The notes under the pieces were generated by a model, which worked only from the letters and a program-made list of their open reading frames with translations, ran no database searches and was not told the origin of the DNA. From NCBI RefSeq assembly GCF_001854885.1, contig NZ_MDDV01000012.1, positions 62,001-126,000 of the forward strand: 64,000 nucleotides of DNA. The letters are read 5' to 3'. The position numbers and the translations under genes are program-made. This document shows positions 17,657 to 26,979 of this stretch, one piece after another. Source of the stretch: Ensifer sp. LCM 4579. GTDB taxonomy: Bacteria > Pseudomonadota > Alphaproteobacteria > Rhizobiales > Rhizobiaceae. Position 1 is the first letter of the stretch. Each line of letters opens with the position of its first letter.

Positions 17657-18370
17657 ATGACCATCGATGAATCTATCGCCACCGATGGCGAAAAGGCCGT
17701 TCAGGGTCAGAACGTCTATGTCTATGAAGCTCCAGTGCGCATCTGGCACTGGGTCAACGCCTTTTCGATCCTGACGCTCGCGCTCACCGGTTATCTCATC
17801 GGTTCGCCGCCGCCGTCGGTGCCCGGCGAGGCGAGTGCCAACTTCCTTATGGGCTATTTCCGCTTCATGCACTTCGCGGCGGGGCAGGTCCTCGCCGTGT
17901 TCCTCATCCTCCGCCTCTACTGGGCCTTTGTCGGTAATGTCCATGCGCGGCAGATCTTCTATGTGCCGTTCTGGAGCGTCCGCTTCTGGAAGGAATGGCT
18001 GCACGAGGTGCGGTGGTACACATTCTTGGCGCGCCAGCCGAGGAAATATGTCGGCCATAATCCCTTGGCGCAGCTCACCATGCTCCCGATGTTCATCTTG
18101 CCCCTCTTCTTCTTGGTGATCACCGGCTTTGCGCTTTATAGCGAGGGCGCGGGCCGCGACAGCTGGGAATATCAACTGTTTGGCTGGGTGTTCTCGATCT
18201 GGCCGAACAGCCAGGACATCCACACCTTCCATCATCTCGGCATGTGGGTGATCCTCGTCTTCATCATGGTCCACATCTATGTGGCGGTGCGCGAGGACAT
18301 TGTGAGCCGGCAGAGCATCATCTCTTCGATGATCTCGGGCGAGCGGCTGTTCAAGGATCGAGCGGACTAG
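17657..18370 (+). CDS. hupC: Hydrogenase b-type cytochrome subunit
   Basis: A 237-residue integral membrane di-heme cytochrome b that anchors HupSL and passes electrons to the quinone pool. Four hydrophobic segments are visible, with candidate heme histidines in RIWHWVN, RFMHFAAGQ and HTFHHLGMW/VHIYVAVRED. The start at 17657, 11 bases after the hupL stop, gives the expected N-terminus. The stop abuts the hupD ATG. Confidence 0.95.
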   Translation: MTIDESIATDGEKAVQGQNVYVYEAPVRIWHWVNAFSILTLALTGYLIGSPPPSVPGEASANFLMGYFRFMHFAAGQVLAVFLILRLYWAFVGNVHARQIFYVPFWSVRFWKEWLHEVRWYTFLARQPRKYVGHNPLAQLTMLPMFILPLFFLVITGFALYSEGAGRDSWEYQLFGWVFSIWPNSQDIHTFHHLGMWVILVFIMVHIYVAVREDIVSRQSIISSMISGERLFKDRAD

Positions 18371-18979
18371 ATGGCGGCTCCCTACCCTCTGATATCCGCG
18401 CCGAAACCTCGCATTCTCGTGCTCGGCATTGGCAACATCCTGTGGGCCGACGAGGGCTTTGGCGTCCGGGCGGTGGAGCATTTCCACAAAACCCATGAAG
18501 TCCCGGATAACGTCACCATTCTCGACGGCGGCACGCAGGGGCTCTACCTCGTCCAGTTCGTCAACGAGCACGATCGGCTGATCGTCTTCGACGCCATCGA
18601 CTACGGACTTGAGCCGGGCACGATGAAGGTGGTGGAAGATGGCGAAGTGCCGAAATTCACGGGCGCCAAGAAGATGAGCCTGCACCAGACCGGCTTCCAG
18701 GAGGTGCTGAGCGCTGCAGATCTCATGGGCCACTATCCCGAGCGGCTGGCGTTGATCGGCTGCCAGCCGCTCCATCTCGAGGACTGGGGCGGACCGCTTA
18801 CGGAGCCGGTCAAGGCCGTCTTACCTGCGGCGGTCAAGACGGCGGTCCGAATACTGCGTGACTGGGGCGTTCCGGTGACCGTACGGCCGGAGGACGCGGT
18901 AGTGCCACCGCTCCTCGAAAACGATATCGACTTCGACAATTACGAACGCCGTACCGAAGCGGCCGCGCTGAATTTCTGA
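18371..18979 (+). CDS. hupD: Hydrogenase maturation endopeptidase
   Basis: A 202-residue protease of the HyaD/HybD family, which cleaves the C-terminal extension of HupL once nickel is in place. The N-terminal VLGIGNILWADEGFGVRA contains the metal-binding Glu; FDAIDYG provides the Asp and HQTGFQEVL the His. The start directly follows the hupC stop codon. Cytoplasmic. Confidence 0.95.
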   Translation: MAAPYPLISAPKPRILVLGIGNILWADEGFGVRAVEHFHKTHEVPDNVTILDGGTQGLYLVQFVNEHDRLIVFDAIDYGLEPGTMKVVEDGEVPKFTGAKKMSLHQTGFQEVLSAADLMGHYPERLALIGCQPLHLEDWGGPLTEPVKAVLPAAVKTAVRILRDWGVPVTVRPEDAVVPPLLENDIDFDNYERRTEAAALNF

Positions 18980-18989
18980 GGAGACATCC

Positions 18990-19565
18990 ATGACATACCA
19001 CAGGATCGCGGCAACGCTTGCCGCCTTGGCGTTACCGGGCATCGCGCATGCCCATGTCGGGCTGCATACGGATGGAGCGCTCGCTGGTCTTGGCCACCCG
19101 TTCAGCGGCCTCGACCACATCCTGGCGATGGTCGCGGTCGGCTTCTGGGCGTCGACGCTGGGCGGCAAGGCTCGCTGCATAGTTCCTTCCGCCTTCGTGG
19201 CGCTGATGGCTGTCGGCGGCGTGATGGGCGTCTACGGGCTTCCGCTTCCAATGGTGGAGACCGCAATCGCACTGACGGTCGCGGTGCTTGGGCTTCTGGT
19301 CGCCTTAGAAGTGAAAGTTCCGACACCCGTAGCGGCGACGGTGGTCGGTATCTGTGCGCTCTTCCATGGCCACGCCCACGGCATCGAGCTTCCGGCAATG
19401 GCGCTTGCTTGGGATTATGTGGCCGGCTTCCTCACCGCAACGATCGCCCTGCACGCCGTGGGTATCGATCTGGCCTCGCTCAGGTTCGGTAAAGCCAGGC
19501 AGGGCGCGATGCGGATCGCCGGCTGGGCTGTCGCCCTTGCCGGTGCGGCTCTGCGTTCCGGCTGA
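18990..19565 (+). CDS. hupE: HupE/UreJ family nickel transporter
   Basis: A 191-residue membrane protein, about six helices, with an N-terminal signal-like segment ending AHA. The family signature HPFSGLDHILAM (residues 31-42) and a second His-rich element HGHAHGIELP are present. In R. leguminosarum HupE brings in nickel by diffusion for hydrogenase. It follows hupD by 10 bases. Confidence 0.95.
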   Translation: MTYHRIAATLAALALPGIAHAHVGLHTDGALAGLGHPFSGLDHILAMVAVGFWASTLGGKARCIVPSAFVALMAVGGVMGVYGLPLPMVETAIALTVAVLGLLVALEVKVPTPVAATVVGICALFHGHAHGIELPAMALAWDYVAGFLTATIALHAVGIDLASLRFGKARQGAMRIAGWAVALAGAALRSG

Positions 19566-19663
19566 ACCCTTTCCCAAGCCTGCGGCGGGTCGGGATCCGC
19601 TGAGGGGGTCCTGCGCCCGGCGGCGCCCGATTTCATTTGTTGTCGAGAATTAAGGAAAGCATC

Positions 19664-19960
19664 ATGTGCATAGGCATTCCCATGCGGGTCGTTGCTGGAA
19701 GCGACGTGACAGCCCAGTGCGAGCGCCGCAGCGCGACATCGACGATCTCGCTGATGCTGGTCGGCCCGCAGCCCGCAGGCACCTGGCTGCTGACTCATCT
19801 CGGCTCGGCCATCCGCGTGCTCAAAGCTGAAGAAGCGCGCGCGATCGACGATGCGCTTGCGGGTCTGGCCGAGGCGGTCGAAGGACGAGAATTCGAATGT
19901 CTGTTCGCAGATCTGATCTCCCGCGAGCCGGAACTGCCGTCGCATCTGCGCGACAACTGA
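19664..19960 (+). CDS. hupF: Hydrogenase assembly chaperone, HypC/HupF family
   Basis: A 98-residue HypC-like chaperone. The start at 19664 gives the essential N-terminal MCIGIPM with Cys2, which contacts the large-subunit precursor or HypD during cofactor transfer. In R. leguminosarum HupF helps stabilise HupL, notably under higher oxygen. The C-terminal extension beyond HypC (REFECLFADLISREPELPSHLRDN) is characteristic of HupF. Confidence 0.95.
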   Translation: MCIGIPMRVVAGSDVTAQCERRSATSTISLMLVGPQPAGTWLLTHLGSAIRVLKAEEARAIDDALAGLAEAVEGREFECLFADLISREPELPSHLRDN

Positions 19961-20067
19961 AAAGAATAGGACCACGGTGGAAATTGACCTGCCGTCCAGT
20001 CTTCATCGGGACCGGGTCTGAGGCGAATATTCCCTTACAGATCACCGGAAACCAACTTTCCTCAGTC

Positions 20068-20083
20068 TGGCACGCCGTTTGCA
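20068..20083 (+). promoter_or_regulatory. Sigma-54 promoter before hupG
   Basis: TGGCAC at 20068-20073, five bases, then TTGCA at 20079-20083: a perfect -24/-12 consensus, in the 167-base gap between hupF and hupG. It would give a second RpoN-dependent transcript for hupGHIJK-hyp. No TGT-N10-ACA site was found in the gap. Confidence 0.7.
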
Positions 20084-20127
20084 GATCATCATTCGGAACG
20101 TTTCGCATGGTGATTTGTGGAGGTAAA

Positions 20128-20616
20128 ATGACATCTGCTCTGGTCCGCGCATTAAGCGAGCGGTCGCGCCTGCCTCTCGTCGATGAGACGAACATCGACG
20201 CTTTCCTCGCTTCGACGGCGAGCGAGAATGCCTTGCTGTTCTTTACAGGCGACCCGGCAAAGCAGCCTGAGGCCATTGACCTCGCCGTGATTCTTCCTGA
20301 ACTCCTGCTGTTCTTCTGCGGTCGTCTGCGCGGTGCGGTAGTCCGCGATACGGCCGAGGATAAGCTCAAGGCCCGCTTCAACGTTGTTGTGATGCCAAGC
20401 CTGGTTGTCACGCGCCGGGATAAGCCCGTGGGCGTCCTCGGCCAAATCCGTGACTGGTCGGAATATGTCGAGAAGATCGGCGCCTGGTTGGCGCCCGATG
20501 CGCCCGTCATGATGCCCCCGAGCGGGCCAAAGATCGAGATCACGCGAGACGGTACTGTGATCGTCCGATTAAGGCCGGTTTCTGGGTCGCCCCAGACGGC
20601 GAAGACGCGGCGATGA
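20128..20616 (+). CDS. hupG: Hydrogenase expression/formation protein HupG (HyaE family)
   Basis: A 162-residue thioredoxin-fold protein of the HyaE/HupG family, thought to chaperone the Tat-bound small subunit. The ATG at 20128 is preceded by GGAGGT at the right distance and follows the sigma-54 promoter; upstream in-frame codons are ignored. ENALLFFTGDP and NVVVMPSLVVTRRDKPVG match the fold but lack the CxxC. Its stop overlaps hupH by four bases. Confidence 0.93.
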   Translation: MTSALVRALSERSRLPLVDETNIDAFLASTASENALLFFTGDPAKQPEAIDLAVILPELLLFFCGRLRGAVVRDTAEDKLKARFNVVVMPSLVVTRRDKPVGVLGQIRDWSEYVEKIGAWLAPDAPVMMPPSGPKIEITRDGTVIVRLRPVSGSPQTAKTRR

Positions 20617-21416
20617 CCGTCATGCCGATCGGCGGCGAGCCGCCGCTCCGTGCGCGCAAGCTCAATTTTCTTGCCACCAGCAGCGCCGAGGAGATGATCC
20701 GCCGATGTCGGCGGACAGCGATGCTCCTGCCGGAGCTCGCCGAGGCGCTCGCTCTCCAGAGGGCCGACCAAAAGGGCCGTCTGTTCGACATCACGGATTA
20801 TCCGGATGATGAAAAGGAACTGATCACCCACGCCCTCGGCGAGGGGGAAGTCGCGGGCGTCGCAGCGCTTTCGAACGGCATCACCGCCCGAATGCAGGAA
20901 GCGGTCATGGCCGGCGTCTGGCGCATCCGCTTCACCGACGCCCAGGGCCGGCTCGCCGCCGACTATGTCGAGGTGGCAAGCATTCCCGCCGTCGTCAGGC
21001 AAGTCTGTTCGGCGCTGCCAGCAACGATCAGCCCCGGACCGGCGCCCGCTGGCGCGATGAACGTTGTGCCCGTGCTGACCGAGATCGGAGACAGGATCAG
21101 CCGCTACCGGGATGGCGAGCCGGCACATGTCATCACTTTCTCCCTCTTTCCGATGAGCCCGGAAGACATGACGTTTTTGCAGGAGACGCTGGGCGCAGGG
21201 CCTGTGCAGCTCACCTCGCGCGGCTACGGCACCTGCCGCGCAGTGGCGACCGGCGTGCGCAATGCCTGGTCGGTTCAGTTCTACAACGCCATGGACACGA
21301 TCATTCTCGACACGCTCGAGATCTGCGACATCCCCTCCGTCGCGATCGCGGCCGAGGAGGACTTCCGGGACTCCGAGGCGCGGCTGCGTGAAATCGAGGA
21401 GGCCTATTTCAAATGA
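20613..21416 (+). CDS. hupH: Hydrogenase expression/formation protein HupH (HyaF family)
   Basis: A 267-residue cytoplasmic protein of the HyaF/HupH family involved in maturation of the small subunit. Recognisable blocks are LGEGEVAG, WRIRFTD, TSRGYGTCRA and a conserved C-terminal VQFYNAMDTIILDTLEICDIP. It overlaps hupG at its start and hupI at its end, so it is translated as part of one chain. Confidence 0.94.
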   Translation: MTVMPIGGEPPLRARKLNFLATSSAEEMIRRCRRTAMLLPELAEALALQRADQKGRLFDITDYPDDEKELITHALGEGEVAGVAALSNGITARMQEAVMAGVWRIRFTDAQGRLAADYVEVASIPAVVRQVCSALPATISPGPAPAGAMNVVPVLTEIGDRISRYRDGEPAHVITFSLFPMSPEDMTFLQETLGAGPVQLTSRGYGTCRAVATGVRNAWSVQFYNAMDTIILDTLEICDIPSVAIAAEEDFRDSEARLREIEEAYFK

Positions 21417-21628
21417 GTGCCTTCGAGAATTACGGCAAACGCGAGATCGTGTCGGACGACGACCGTATGGAATGCGGCATCTGCTGGTACGTCTACGATC
21501 CGGCTGAAGGCGACCCCGTCGGGCAGATCGAGCCCGGTACATCCTTTGCCGAGCTCCCGCAGGATTGGCGCTGCCCCAATTGCGATGCGCTCCAAACGCA
21601 GTTCATCAGGCTGCGCCATGAACGCTAA
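21413..21628 (+). CDS. hupI: Rubredoxin
   Basis: A 71-residue rubredoxin with both iron-binding knuckles, [14 protein letters not shown] and CPNCDALQ. In the hup cluster HupI is needed for building an active hydrogenase at low oxygen, probably by electron transfer or cluster protection. It overlaps hupH by four bases and hupJ by 11. Confidence 0.96.
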   Translation: MSAFENYGKREIVSDDDRMECGICWYVYDPAEGDPVGQIEPGTSFAELPQDWRCPNCDALQTQFIRLRHER

Positions 21629-22124
21629 CCTGGCCAATTCTGACCTTGCCTTGGCAGTCCGGAAGCGGCTCGAGGCTCGCTACCGCCACATTCACGCTGC
21701 AATGGCCGACCTGCCGATCTGCAATCCCGTGCTCAGCGTCGCCGCCACCGGCTTTCGCGCCTTTGGCGGCCGCGCTTTCGGGATTGTTACGACGCCCATG
21801 AACCTCGTGGCTCTCGATTTTCCGGACGCGCCGCCGGCCGCGCGCGCGATGGGTACGAAAGTGCGGATCGGCTTGCCCACGGGCGAAGTGGATTTCCTCG
21901 CCGGCGAGCTCGATACGATCGGCCGTGTCGATTCCTGCTCGCTGCTTTCCCCGGTCTTCGAATTCGCCATCATGGAGGCGGCGATGGAAACCGCCGAGGA
22001 GGCCCTTCGGGCCTTCTTCGATCCGTCCGCGCTCGAACCGCCCCCGCCCCCCGCGGCTCGTCTCAAGCGCCGCGACCTGTTGCGCGGCAGATTCCGCAAG
22101 CATGAGGAGGCGATGACCGAATGA
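21618..22124 (+). CDS. hupJ: [NiFe] hydrogenase assembly chaperone HupJ (HybE family)
   Basis: A 168-residue protein of the HybE/HupJ family. The start at 21618 lies inside the end of hup[19 protein letters not shown] and [14 protein letters not shown] are family segments. A proline-rich linker ([14 protein letters not shown]) precedes a basic tail. It overlaps hupK by four bases. Confidence 0.92.
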   Translation: MNANLANSDLALAVRKRLEARYRHIHAAMADLPICNPVLSVAATGFRAFGGRAFGIVTTPMNLVALDFPDAPPAARAMGTKVRIGLPTGEVDFLAGELDTIGRVDSCSLLSPVFEFAIMEAAMETAEEALRAFFDPSALEPPPPPAARLKRRDLLRGRFRKHEEAMTE

Positions 22125-23233
22125 GCTATCTCCTCGGTGCAGGCACGATCCGGATCGACGTGACGGTGTCGCGCGCGCTCGCCTGTTCGGTCGCGGTGAA
22201 GGCGAACCGGCCGCAGGGACTCGCCCGCATGTTCGTTGGCCACCGGGCGGAGGAGGCGCCTGCGCTGGCGGGACAGGTCTTTTCGCTTTGCGGCTTCGCG
22301 CAATCGCTTGCATCCAGAATTGCTGTCCTCAATGCCACGGACACGCCGATGAGCGACGAGGAGCGCATGGCCGCCGGCGCCGGCCTGTTGGCCGAGCGGA
22401 TCTTCGAGACCCTCCGCCCTCTGATCTTGCACTGGCCGACGCCGCTCCCGGAGAAGATGGCGGTCGGCTCCGGCCGGCAGTTGCGTGAAGCGCTCGCCGC
22501 CTCGCAGGCGATTGTCTCGAAGGCGCGGAGCGGACAAATCGCCAAAGACAAGCTGGCCGCCGATGCGGCGCGGCTTTCCGCTGCCGCCCATGCCCTGGGG
22601 ACTCCCCACGATGGCGATGAACCAGTGGTCGGTTCAGTCCTTGCTGCGATGCTGCAGGACCTCGGCGATGTTGCTGACTTCACGCAGCGGACCCCAGACC
22701 CCCTGACCGCGGATGACGACGCCGAGGTCATCGCCCGTCTCTCAGATGAACCGGATTTCGCCCGCATGCCGCACCTTCCAGGCCGCGTCGTCGAAACGGG
22801 CGCCTATGCCCGCCGCAGTGGCGCCATTTTTTCCCGCAAGCCGCATCTGGCGCGGCGCCTACTTGCACGCATCGGCGATATTCAGGATTGCCTGGCGCAA
22901 CTCGCTCGCCTCGCGGCAACCGGCGATCAAGACTGGTCATCGCTTGCCGCCGGCGGACCGACGCCGGGCGCGGGCGGCTACGGCGCCGTGGAATGCGCGC
23001 GCGGGCGGCTCTATCACCACGCGGAGGTCGGTAGTGACGGCCGGCTCACCGCCTATCGCATCCTCGCGCCGACCGAGTGGAATTTTCACCCGGTGGGCCC
23101 TTTCGTCGAGAGGCTGCTGTTGTCGCGGATCGGCACAGGTGAGAGCGCAGCGCGATCCGTCTCCCTGCTTGCGCTGCTTTTCGACCCCTGCGTCGCCTTC
23201 GAAATCGGCATTCGCGAGGCCGCCTATGCATGA
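22121..23233 (+). CDS. hupK: Hydrogenase maturation scaffold HupK
   Basis: A 370-residue protein distantly related to the large subunit. It ends [16 protein letters not shown], which recalls the HupL motif DPCLAC but has lost the second cysteine, as expected for a scaffold that does not carry the final NiFe site. [12 protein letters not shown] and [11 protein letters not shown] are further HupL-like blocks. HupK is thought to hold the iron cofactor during synthesis in aerobic organisms. It overlaps hupJ and hypA. Confidence 0.93.
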   Translation: MSYLLGAGTIRIDVTVSRALACSVAVKANRPQGLARMFVGHRAEEAPALAGQVFSLCGFAQSLASRIAVLNATDTPMSDEERMAAGAGLLAERIFETLRPLILHWPTPLPEKMAVGSGRQLREALAASQAIVSKARSGQIAKDKLAADAARLSAAAHALGTPHDGDEPVVGSVLAAMLQDLGDVADFTQRTPDPLTADDDAEVIARLSDEPDFARMPHLPGRVVETGAYARRSGAIFSRKPHLARRLLARIGDIQDCLAQLARLAATGDQDWSSLAAGGPTPGAGGYGAVECARGRLYHHAEVGSDGRLTAYRILAPTEWNFHPVGPFVERLLLSRIGTGESAARSVSLLALLFDPCVAFEIGIREAAYA

Positions 23234-23567
23234 GATGTCATTGATGGAGAGCGTGATCGACATTGTCTGCGAGACGGCCCGGCAGCATGGCGCAACTCGC
23301 GTCAAGTCGGTCCGCCTCGACGTCGGCGTGCTGAGCCACGCCGATCCCGACGCGCTGCTGTTCTGCTACCAAGCGGTGCGTCATGGCACGATTGCGCAAG
23401 CCGCCACGCTGGAAATCAATCGGATTCCCGGCGAGGGCTGGTGCCTGGATTGCGCGAAGACGGTGGCGCTCGCCGAACGCTTCGGTGGCTGTCCGGATTG
23501 CGGCCGGCATCGAGTTCAGATGACGGCGGGCGACGAATTGAAGATCAGGGACATGGAGGTGATCTGA
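23226..23567 (+). CDS. hypA: Hydrogenase nickel incorporation protein HypA
   Basis: A 113-residue nickel metallochaperone. [10 protein letters not shown] contains the N-terminal His2 that binds nickel; the zinc site is WCLDC and GGCPDC. The ATG overlaps the end of hupK by eight bases and the stop shares one base with the hypB ATG. In R. leguminosarum an FnrN promoter for hypB lies near here; I looked for TTGAT-N4-ATCAA in hypA and did not find a good match. Confidence 0.95.
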   Translation: MHEMSLMESVIDIVCETARQHGATRVKSVRLDVGVLSHADPDALLFCYQAVRHGTIAQAATLEINRIPGEGWCLDCAKTVALAERFGGCPDCGRHRVQMTAGDELKIRDMEVI

Positions 23568-24484
23568 TGTGTACGGCATGCGGCTGCGGGACGTCGACCA
23601 TCGAGGGCCACAAGCACGAGAGCGCGGACCACGTCCCTGCGCATGGCCACCATCATCAAATCAACGATGATGGGCATGGACAAGAGCACCAACATGATCA
23701 TGACCACGATCACCACCTCTTTGGCGATCACGACCATCACCACACCGAGAACGGCAGCGTCCACTATGGCCGCGGTATCGCCGGCGTCCATGTCCCGGGC
23801 ATGAGCCAGGAGCGGATCATCCAGGTCGAGCGCGACATCCTCTCCAAGAACGACGCCTATGCTGTCGAGAACCGGCGCCATTTCGAGCGCAATGGCATCC
23901 TCGCGCTGAACTTCGTCTCCAGCCCCGGCTCGGGCAAGACAAGCCTGCTCGTGCGCACCATCTACGACCTCAAGGACCGCCTTGCTATCAGTGTCATCGA
24001 GGGTGACCAGCAGACCTCAAACGACGCCGCCCGCATCCGCGAGACCGGCGCCCGCGCCATCCAGATCAATACTGGCAAGGGTTGTCACCTCGATGCACAC
24101 ATGGTCGGCCACGCGGCGGAGGACCTCGCACCTGAATCCGGCTCCGCCCTTTTCATCGAAAACGTCGGCAATCTCGTCTGTCCCGCCGCCTTCGATCTCG
24201 GCGAGGCGCACAAGGTGGTGGTCCTGTCCGTCACCGAAGGCGAGGACAAGCCTCTGAAATACCCTGATATGTTCGCTGCCGCCGACCTGATGATCCTCAA
24301 CAAGGCCGACCTGCTGCCGCATCTCGATTTCAATGTCGGGCTCTGCATCGCCAATGCGCTGCGGGTCAATCCAAGGCTGCAGACGCTGACCGTGTCTGCC
24401 CGCACGGGTGAGGGTATGGAGGCCTTCTATGCCTGGCTTGAAGCCTCGGCAGCCAGCCGGGCCGCACGATCCAAGGAGGCCTGA
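23567..24484 (+). CDS. hypB: GTPase and nickel-storage protein HypB
   Basis: A 305-residue SIMIBI GTPase that with HypA loads nickel into the large subunit. It begins MCTACGCG (high-affinity nickel-binding cysteines) and has a His/Asp-rich stretch from about residue 15 to 66, which in rhizobial HypB stores nickel. The P-loop [11 protein letters not shown] is near residue 118; later GTPase elements include [10 protein letters not shown]. Start ATG overlaps the hypA stop (TGATG). Confidence 0.96.
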   Translation: MCTACGCGTSTIEGHKHESADHVPAHGHHHQINDDGHGQEHQHDHDHDHHLFGDHDHHHTENGSVHYGRGIAGVHVPGMSQERIIQVERDILSKNDAYAVENRRHFERNGILALNFVSSPGSGKTSLLVRTIYDLKDRLAISVIEGDQQTSNDAARIRETGARAIQINTGKGCHLDAHMVGHAAEDLAPESGSALFIENVGNLVCPAAFDLGEAHKVVVLSVTEGEDKPLKYPDMFAAADLMILNKADLLPHLDFNVGLCIANALRVNPRLQTLTVSARTGEGMEAFYAWLEASAASRAARSKEA

Positions 24485-24487
24485 GCC

Positions 24488-26761
24488 ATGGCCGGCGCGC
24501 TTGGCCGATCGATCGTAAGCCCCATCCGGCGACTGAGGCTCCGCGTGCGCGGCGCCGTGCAGGGCGTCGGCTTCCGGCCGTTTGCCTACAGGTTGGCGCG
24601 GAACATGGGATTTTCAGGCTTCGTATTGAACGACAGCGCCGGCGTGCTGATCGAGATCGAGGGTCCGGACGCGGATCGCTTCCCCGACGTGGTCCGGAAC
24701 GAGGCCCCGCCCCTCGCCCGCATCGACTCGATCGACGTGCTTGAACTCGATCCCTCCGGCGGCGAAGGCTTCGAGATTCTCGAGAGCCTGAGTGGCCGGA
24801 GCGCGACCCGGATCGGCGCCGACGCCGCGACCTGCGCCGAGTGCCGGCGCGAACTGACAGACCCATCAAGCCGGTTCTTCGGCTACCCCTTCGTCAATTG
24901 CACCCATTGCGGCCCGCGCTTCACCATCACGCGGGCGTTGCCCTATGACCGGGCGCGGACGTCGATGGCTTCGTTTCCGATGTGCGCGGCCTGCGCCGCT
25001 GACTACACCGACCCCGAAAACCGGCGCTTCCATGCCGAGCCCGTCGCGTGCCCGGACTGCGGGCCGGGGCTTAGCCACCCGATAACTGAGGTCGCTGCGA
25101 AGATTGCGGAAGGCGGCATCGTCGCGCTCAAGGGAATCGGCGGTTTCCATCTGCTTTGCGACGCTCGAAATGATGCGGCGATCGATCTCCTCCGGCTGCG
25201 CAAGACGCGTGACCACAAGCCATTCGCAGTCATGGTGCGCGACATCGACGCGGCGCGAGAGCTTGCGAGGCTGTCCGAGGCGGAAGAGGTGTTGCTGGGA
25301 TCTGCCGCCAGCCCGATCGTCCTGGTGGAGCCCCGCGCTTGCGAACTCTCCGATCTGATCGCGCCGGGACTCGCACGGTTAGGGGTCATGCTGGCCTATG
25401 CCCCGCTGCACCACCTGCTGTTCCATGCGCTGGCGGAGCGCCGGCACCATCCTCCCGCGCTGGTCGCGACCAGCGCCAATCCCGGCGGAGAGCCGCTCGT
25501 CGCAGACAATGCGGATGCAGAACGCCGCCTCGCCGCGATTGCCGATCTGATCGTTACGCATGACCGCGACGTCGCCATCCGAGCGGACGACTCCGTCATG
25601 CAGGTGATCTGTGGCGCGCCGTCTTTCATCCGCCGCGCGCGCGGTTTTGTGCCTGAGTCGATCGATCTGGGCATTGACGGCCCGTCGGTGATCGCGACCG
25701 GCGCCGATCTCAAGAATACGATCTGCGTCACGCGCGGCCGCGAGGCGTTTCTGTCCCAGCATGTCGGCGGCCTCGACAACCCGCAGGCGTTCCGCTTTCA
25801 ACGAGAGGCGCTCAGTCACCTCTGTTCGATCCTCGATGTGAAGCCGGAATTCGCAGCCTGCGACCTGCATCCGGACTTCCACTCGGTGCGCATCGCGCAG
25901 GGCCTGAATTTGCCTGTCGTGCTGGTCCAGCATCATCTCGCCCATGTGGCGGCGGTGGCAGCGGAGCACCAGCTTTCCGGGCTGGTTCTCGGTCTTGCGC
26001 TCGACGGGCACGGCTTTGGCACCGACGGCACCAGCTGGGGCGGCGAGATGCTGGCTCTCGACGGCGATCACTGGAACCGGACGGGTTCGCTCACGTCGCT
26101 GCCGCTACCGGGCGGCGACCGTGCCGCGCGCGAGCCATGGCGCATGGGTGTCGCGGCTCTCCAGGCGGCTGGATCTATCGATCTCGCACCACGGCTCTGG
26201 CCGGGCCATAGCGGCGTTGCGCAGCTCACGGCGATGTTCGAGCGTGGCATGCAGCCGCCCTGGACTTCCAGTCTCGGGCGGCTTTTCGATGCCGCGGCGG
26301 CGATAGCCGGCGTCCGCCTCGTCCAGAGTTACGAGGGACAGGCGGCGATGGAGTTCGAGGCGCTGGTTCGCAATCCTGTTGAGTTGGAGGGTGGTTTCGC
26401 GATCCGCGACGGCAGGCTCGATTTTCGCCCGCTGATCCTGCATCTCGCGCAACGCAATCTTGGTGCTCCCGCCGCAGCCGACCTTTTCCACGGCACCTTG
26501 ATCGCAGGCCTCGCGGACTGGGCGAAAGACGGAGCCCGCAGTCTCGGCGCGAGGCGGATCGCGCTTGGCGGTGGCTGCATGGTGAACCGTGTCCTTGCGA
26601 CGGGGCTGATCCAAGCGCTCCGTGAGCGCGGTCTCGATCCCTATCTGCCGCGACTCGCGCCGGCCAATGACGGCGGCATCGCGCTCGGCCAGGCGGCTTA
26701 TGCGCGCCAGGTCATCATGAACGAATACGTATCAATGGAGGAGGTCCGGACGTGTGCCTAG
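24488..26761 (+). CDS. hypF: Carbamoyltransferase HypF
   Basis: A 757-residue multidomain enzyme that turns carbamoyl phosphate into the thiocarbamate on HypE, the source of the cyanide ligands. Domains in order: acylphosphatase (RGAVQGVGFRPF, residues 17-28), two zinc fingers (CAEC...CTHC and CAAC...CPDC, about 118-195), a YrdC-like domain (about 205-390) and a Kae1-like domain with HHLAH and DGHGFGTDG. Full length. Its end overlaps the GTG start of hypC. Confidence 0.96.
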   Translation: MAGALGRSIVSPIRRLRLRVRGAVQGVGFRPFAYRLARNMGFSGFVLNDSAGVLIEIEGPDADRFPDVVRNEAPPLARIDSIDVLELDPSGGEGFEILESLSGRSATRIGADAATCAECRRELTDPSSRFFGYPFVNCTHCGPRFTITRALPYDRARTSMASFPMCAACAADYTDPENRRFHAEPVACPDCGPGLSHPITEVAAKIAEGGIVALKGIGGFHLLCDARNDAAIDLLRLRKTRDHKPFAVMVRDIDAARELARLSEAEEVLLGSAASPIVLVEPRACELSDLIAPGLARLGVMLAYAPLHHLLFHALAERRHHPPALVATSANPGGEPLVADNADAERRLAAIADLIVTHDRDVAIRADDSVMQVICGAPSFIRRARGFVPESIDLGIDGPSVIATGADLKNTICVTRGREAFLSQHVGGLDNPQAFRFQREALSHLCSILDVKPEFAACDLHPDFHSVRIAQGLNLPVVLVQHHLAHVAAVAAEHQLSGLVLGLALDGHGFGTDGTSWGGEMLALDGDHWNRTGSLTSLPLPGGDRAAREPWRMGVAALQAAGSIDLAPRLWPGHSGVAQLTAMFERGMQPPWTSSLGRLFDAAAAIAGVRLVQSYEGQAAMEFEALVRNPVELEGGFAIRDGRLDFRPLILHLAQRNLGAPAAADLFHGTLIAGLADWAKDGARSLGARRIALGGGCMVNRVLATGLIQALRERGLDPYLPRLAPANDGGIALGQAAYARQVIMNEYVSMEEVRTCA

Positions 26762-26979
26762 CGATTCCGGTCCAGGTCAAGGAGGTTCTGCCCGACAACA
26801 TGGCGAAGGTCACGCTCGGCGGCGTCTCGAAGATCATCTCGACCGCGCTCGTCGACGATGTGAAAGTCGGCGGCTATGTCGTTCTCCATGTCGGTTACGC
26901 GCTGGCGAAAATCGATCCGGAACAGGCGGAAAGGACACTCGCGCTGATCCGGGAAGCTGCCATCGGAGATGCGGCATGA
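26752..26979 (+). CDS. hypC: Hydrogenase assembly chaperone HypC
   Basis: A 75-residue chaperone that works with HypD to assemble the Fe(CN)2CO unit and passes it to HupL. The GTG start at 26752 gives the required MCLAIP with Cys2. It overlaps both hypF and hypD. It is shorter than HupF, which has its own extension. Confidence 0.95.
   Translation: MCLAIPVQVKEVLPDNMAKVTLGGVSKIISTALVDDVKVGGYVVLHVGYALAKIDPEQAERTLALIREAAIGDAA

Noticed and set aside
19821-21542. 573-codon minus-strand open frame over hupFGH
   Set aside because: Arises from GC-rich codon use of the hup genes on the plus strand; composition is not protein-like.
23640-23760. CAC/CAT-rich stretch like a simple repeat
   Set aside because: It is the His-rich nickel-binding region of HypB, in frame, not a separate repeat.
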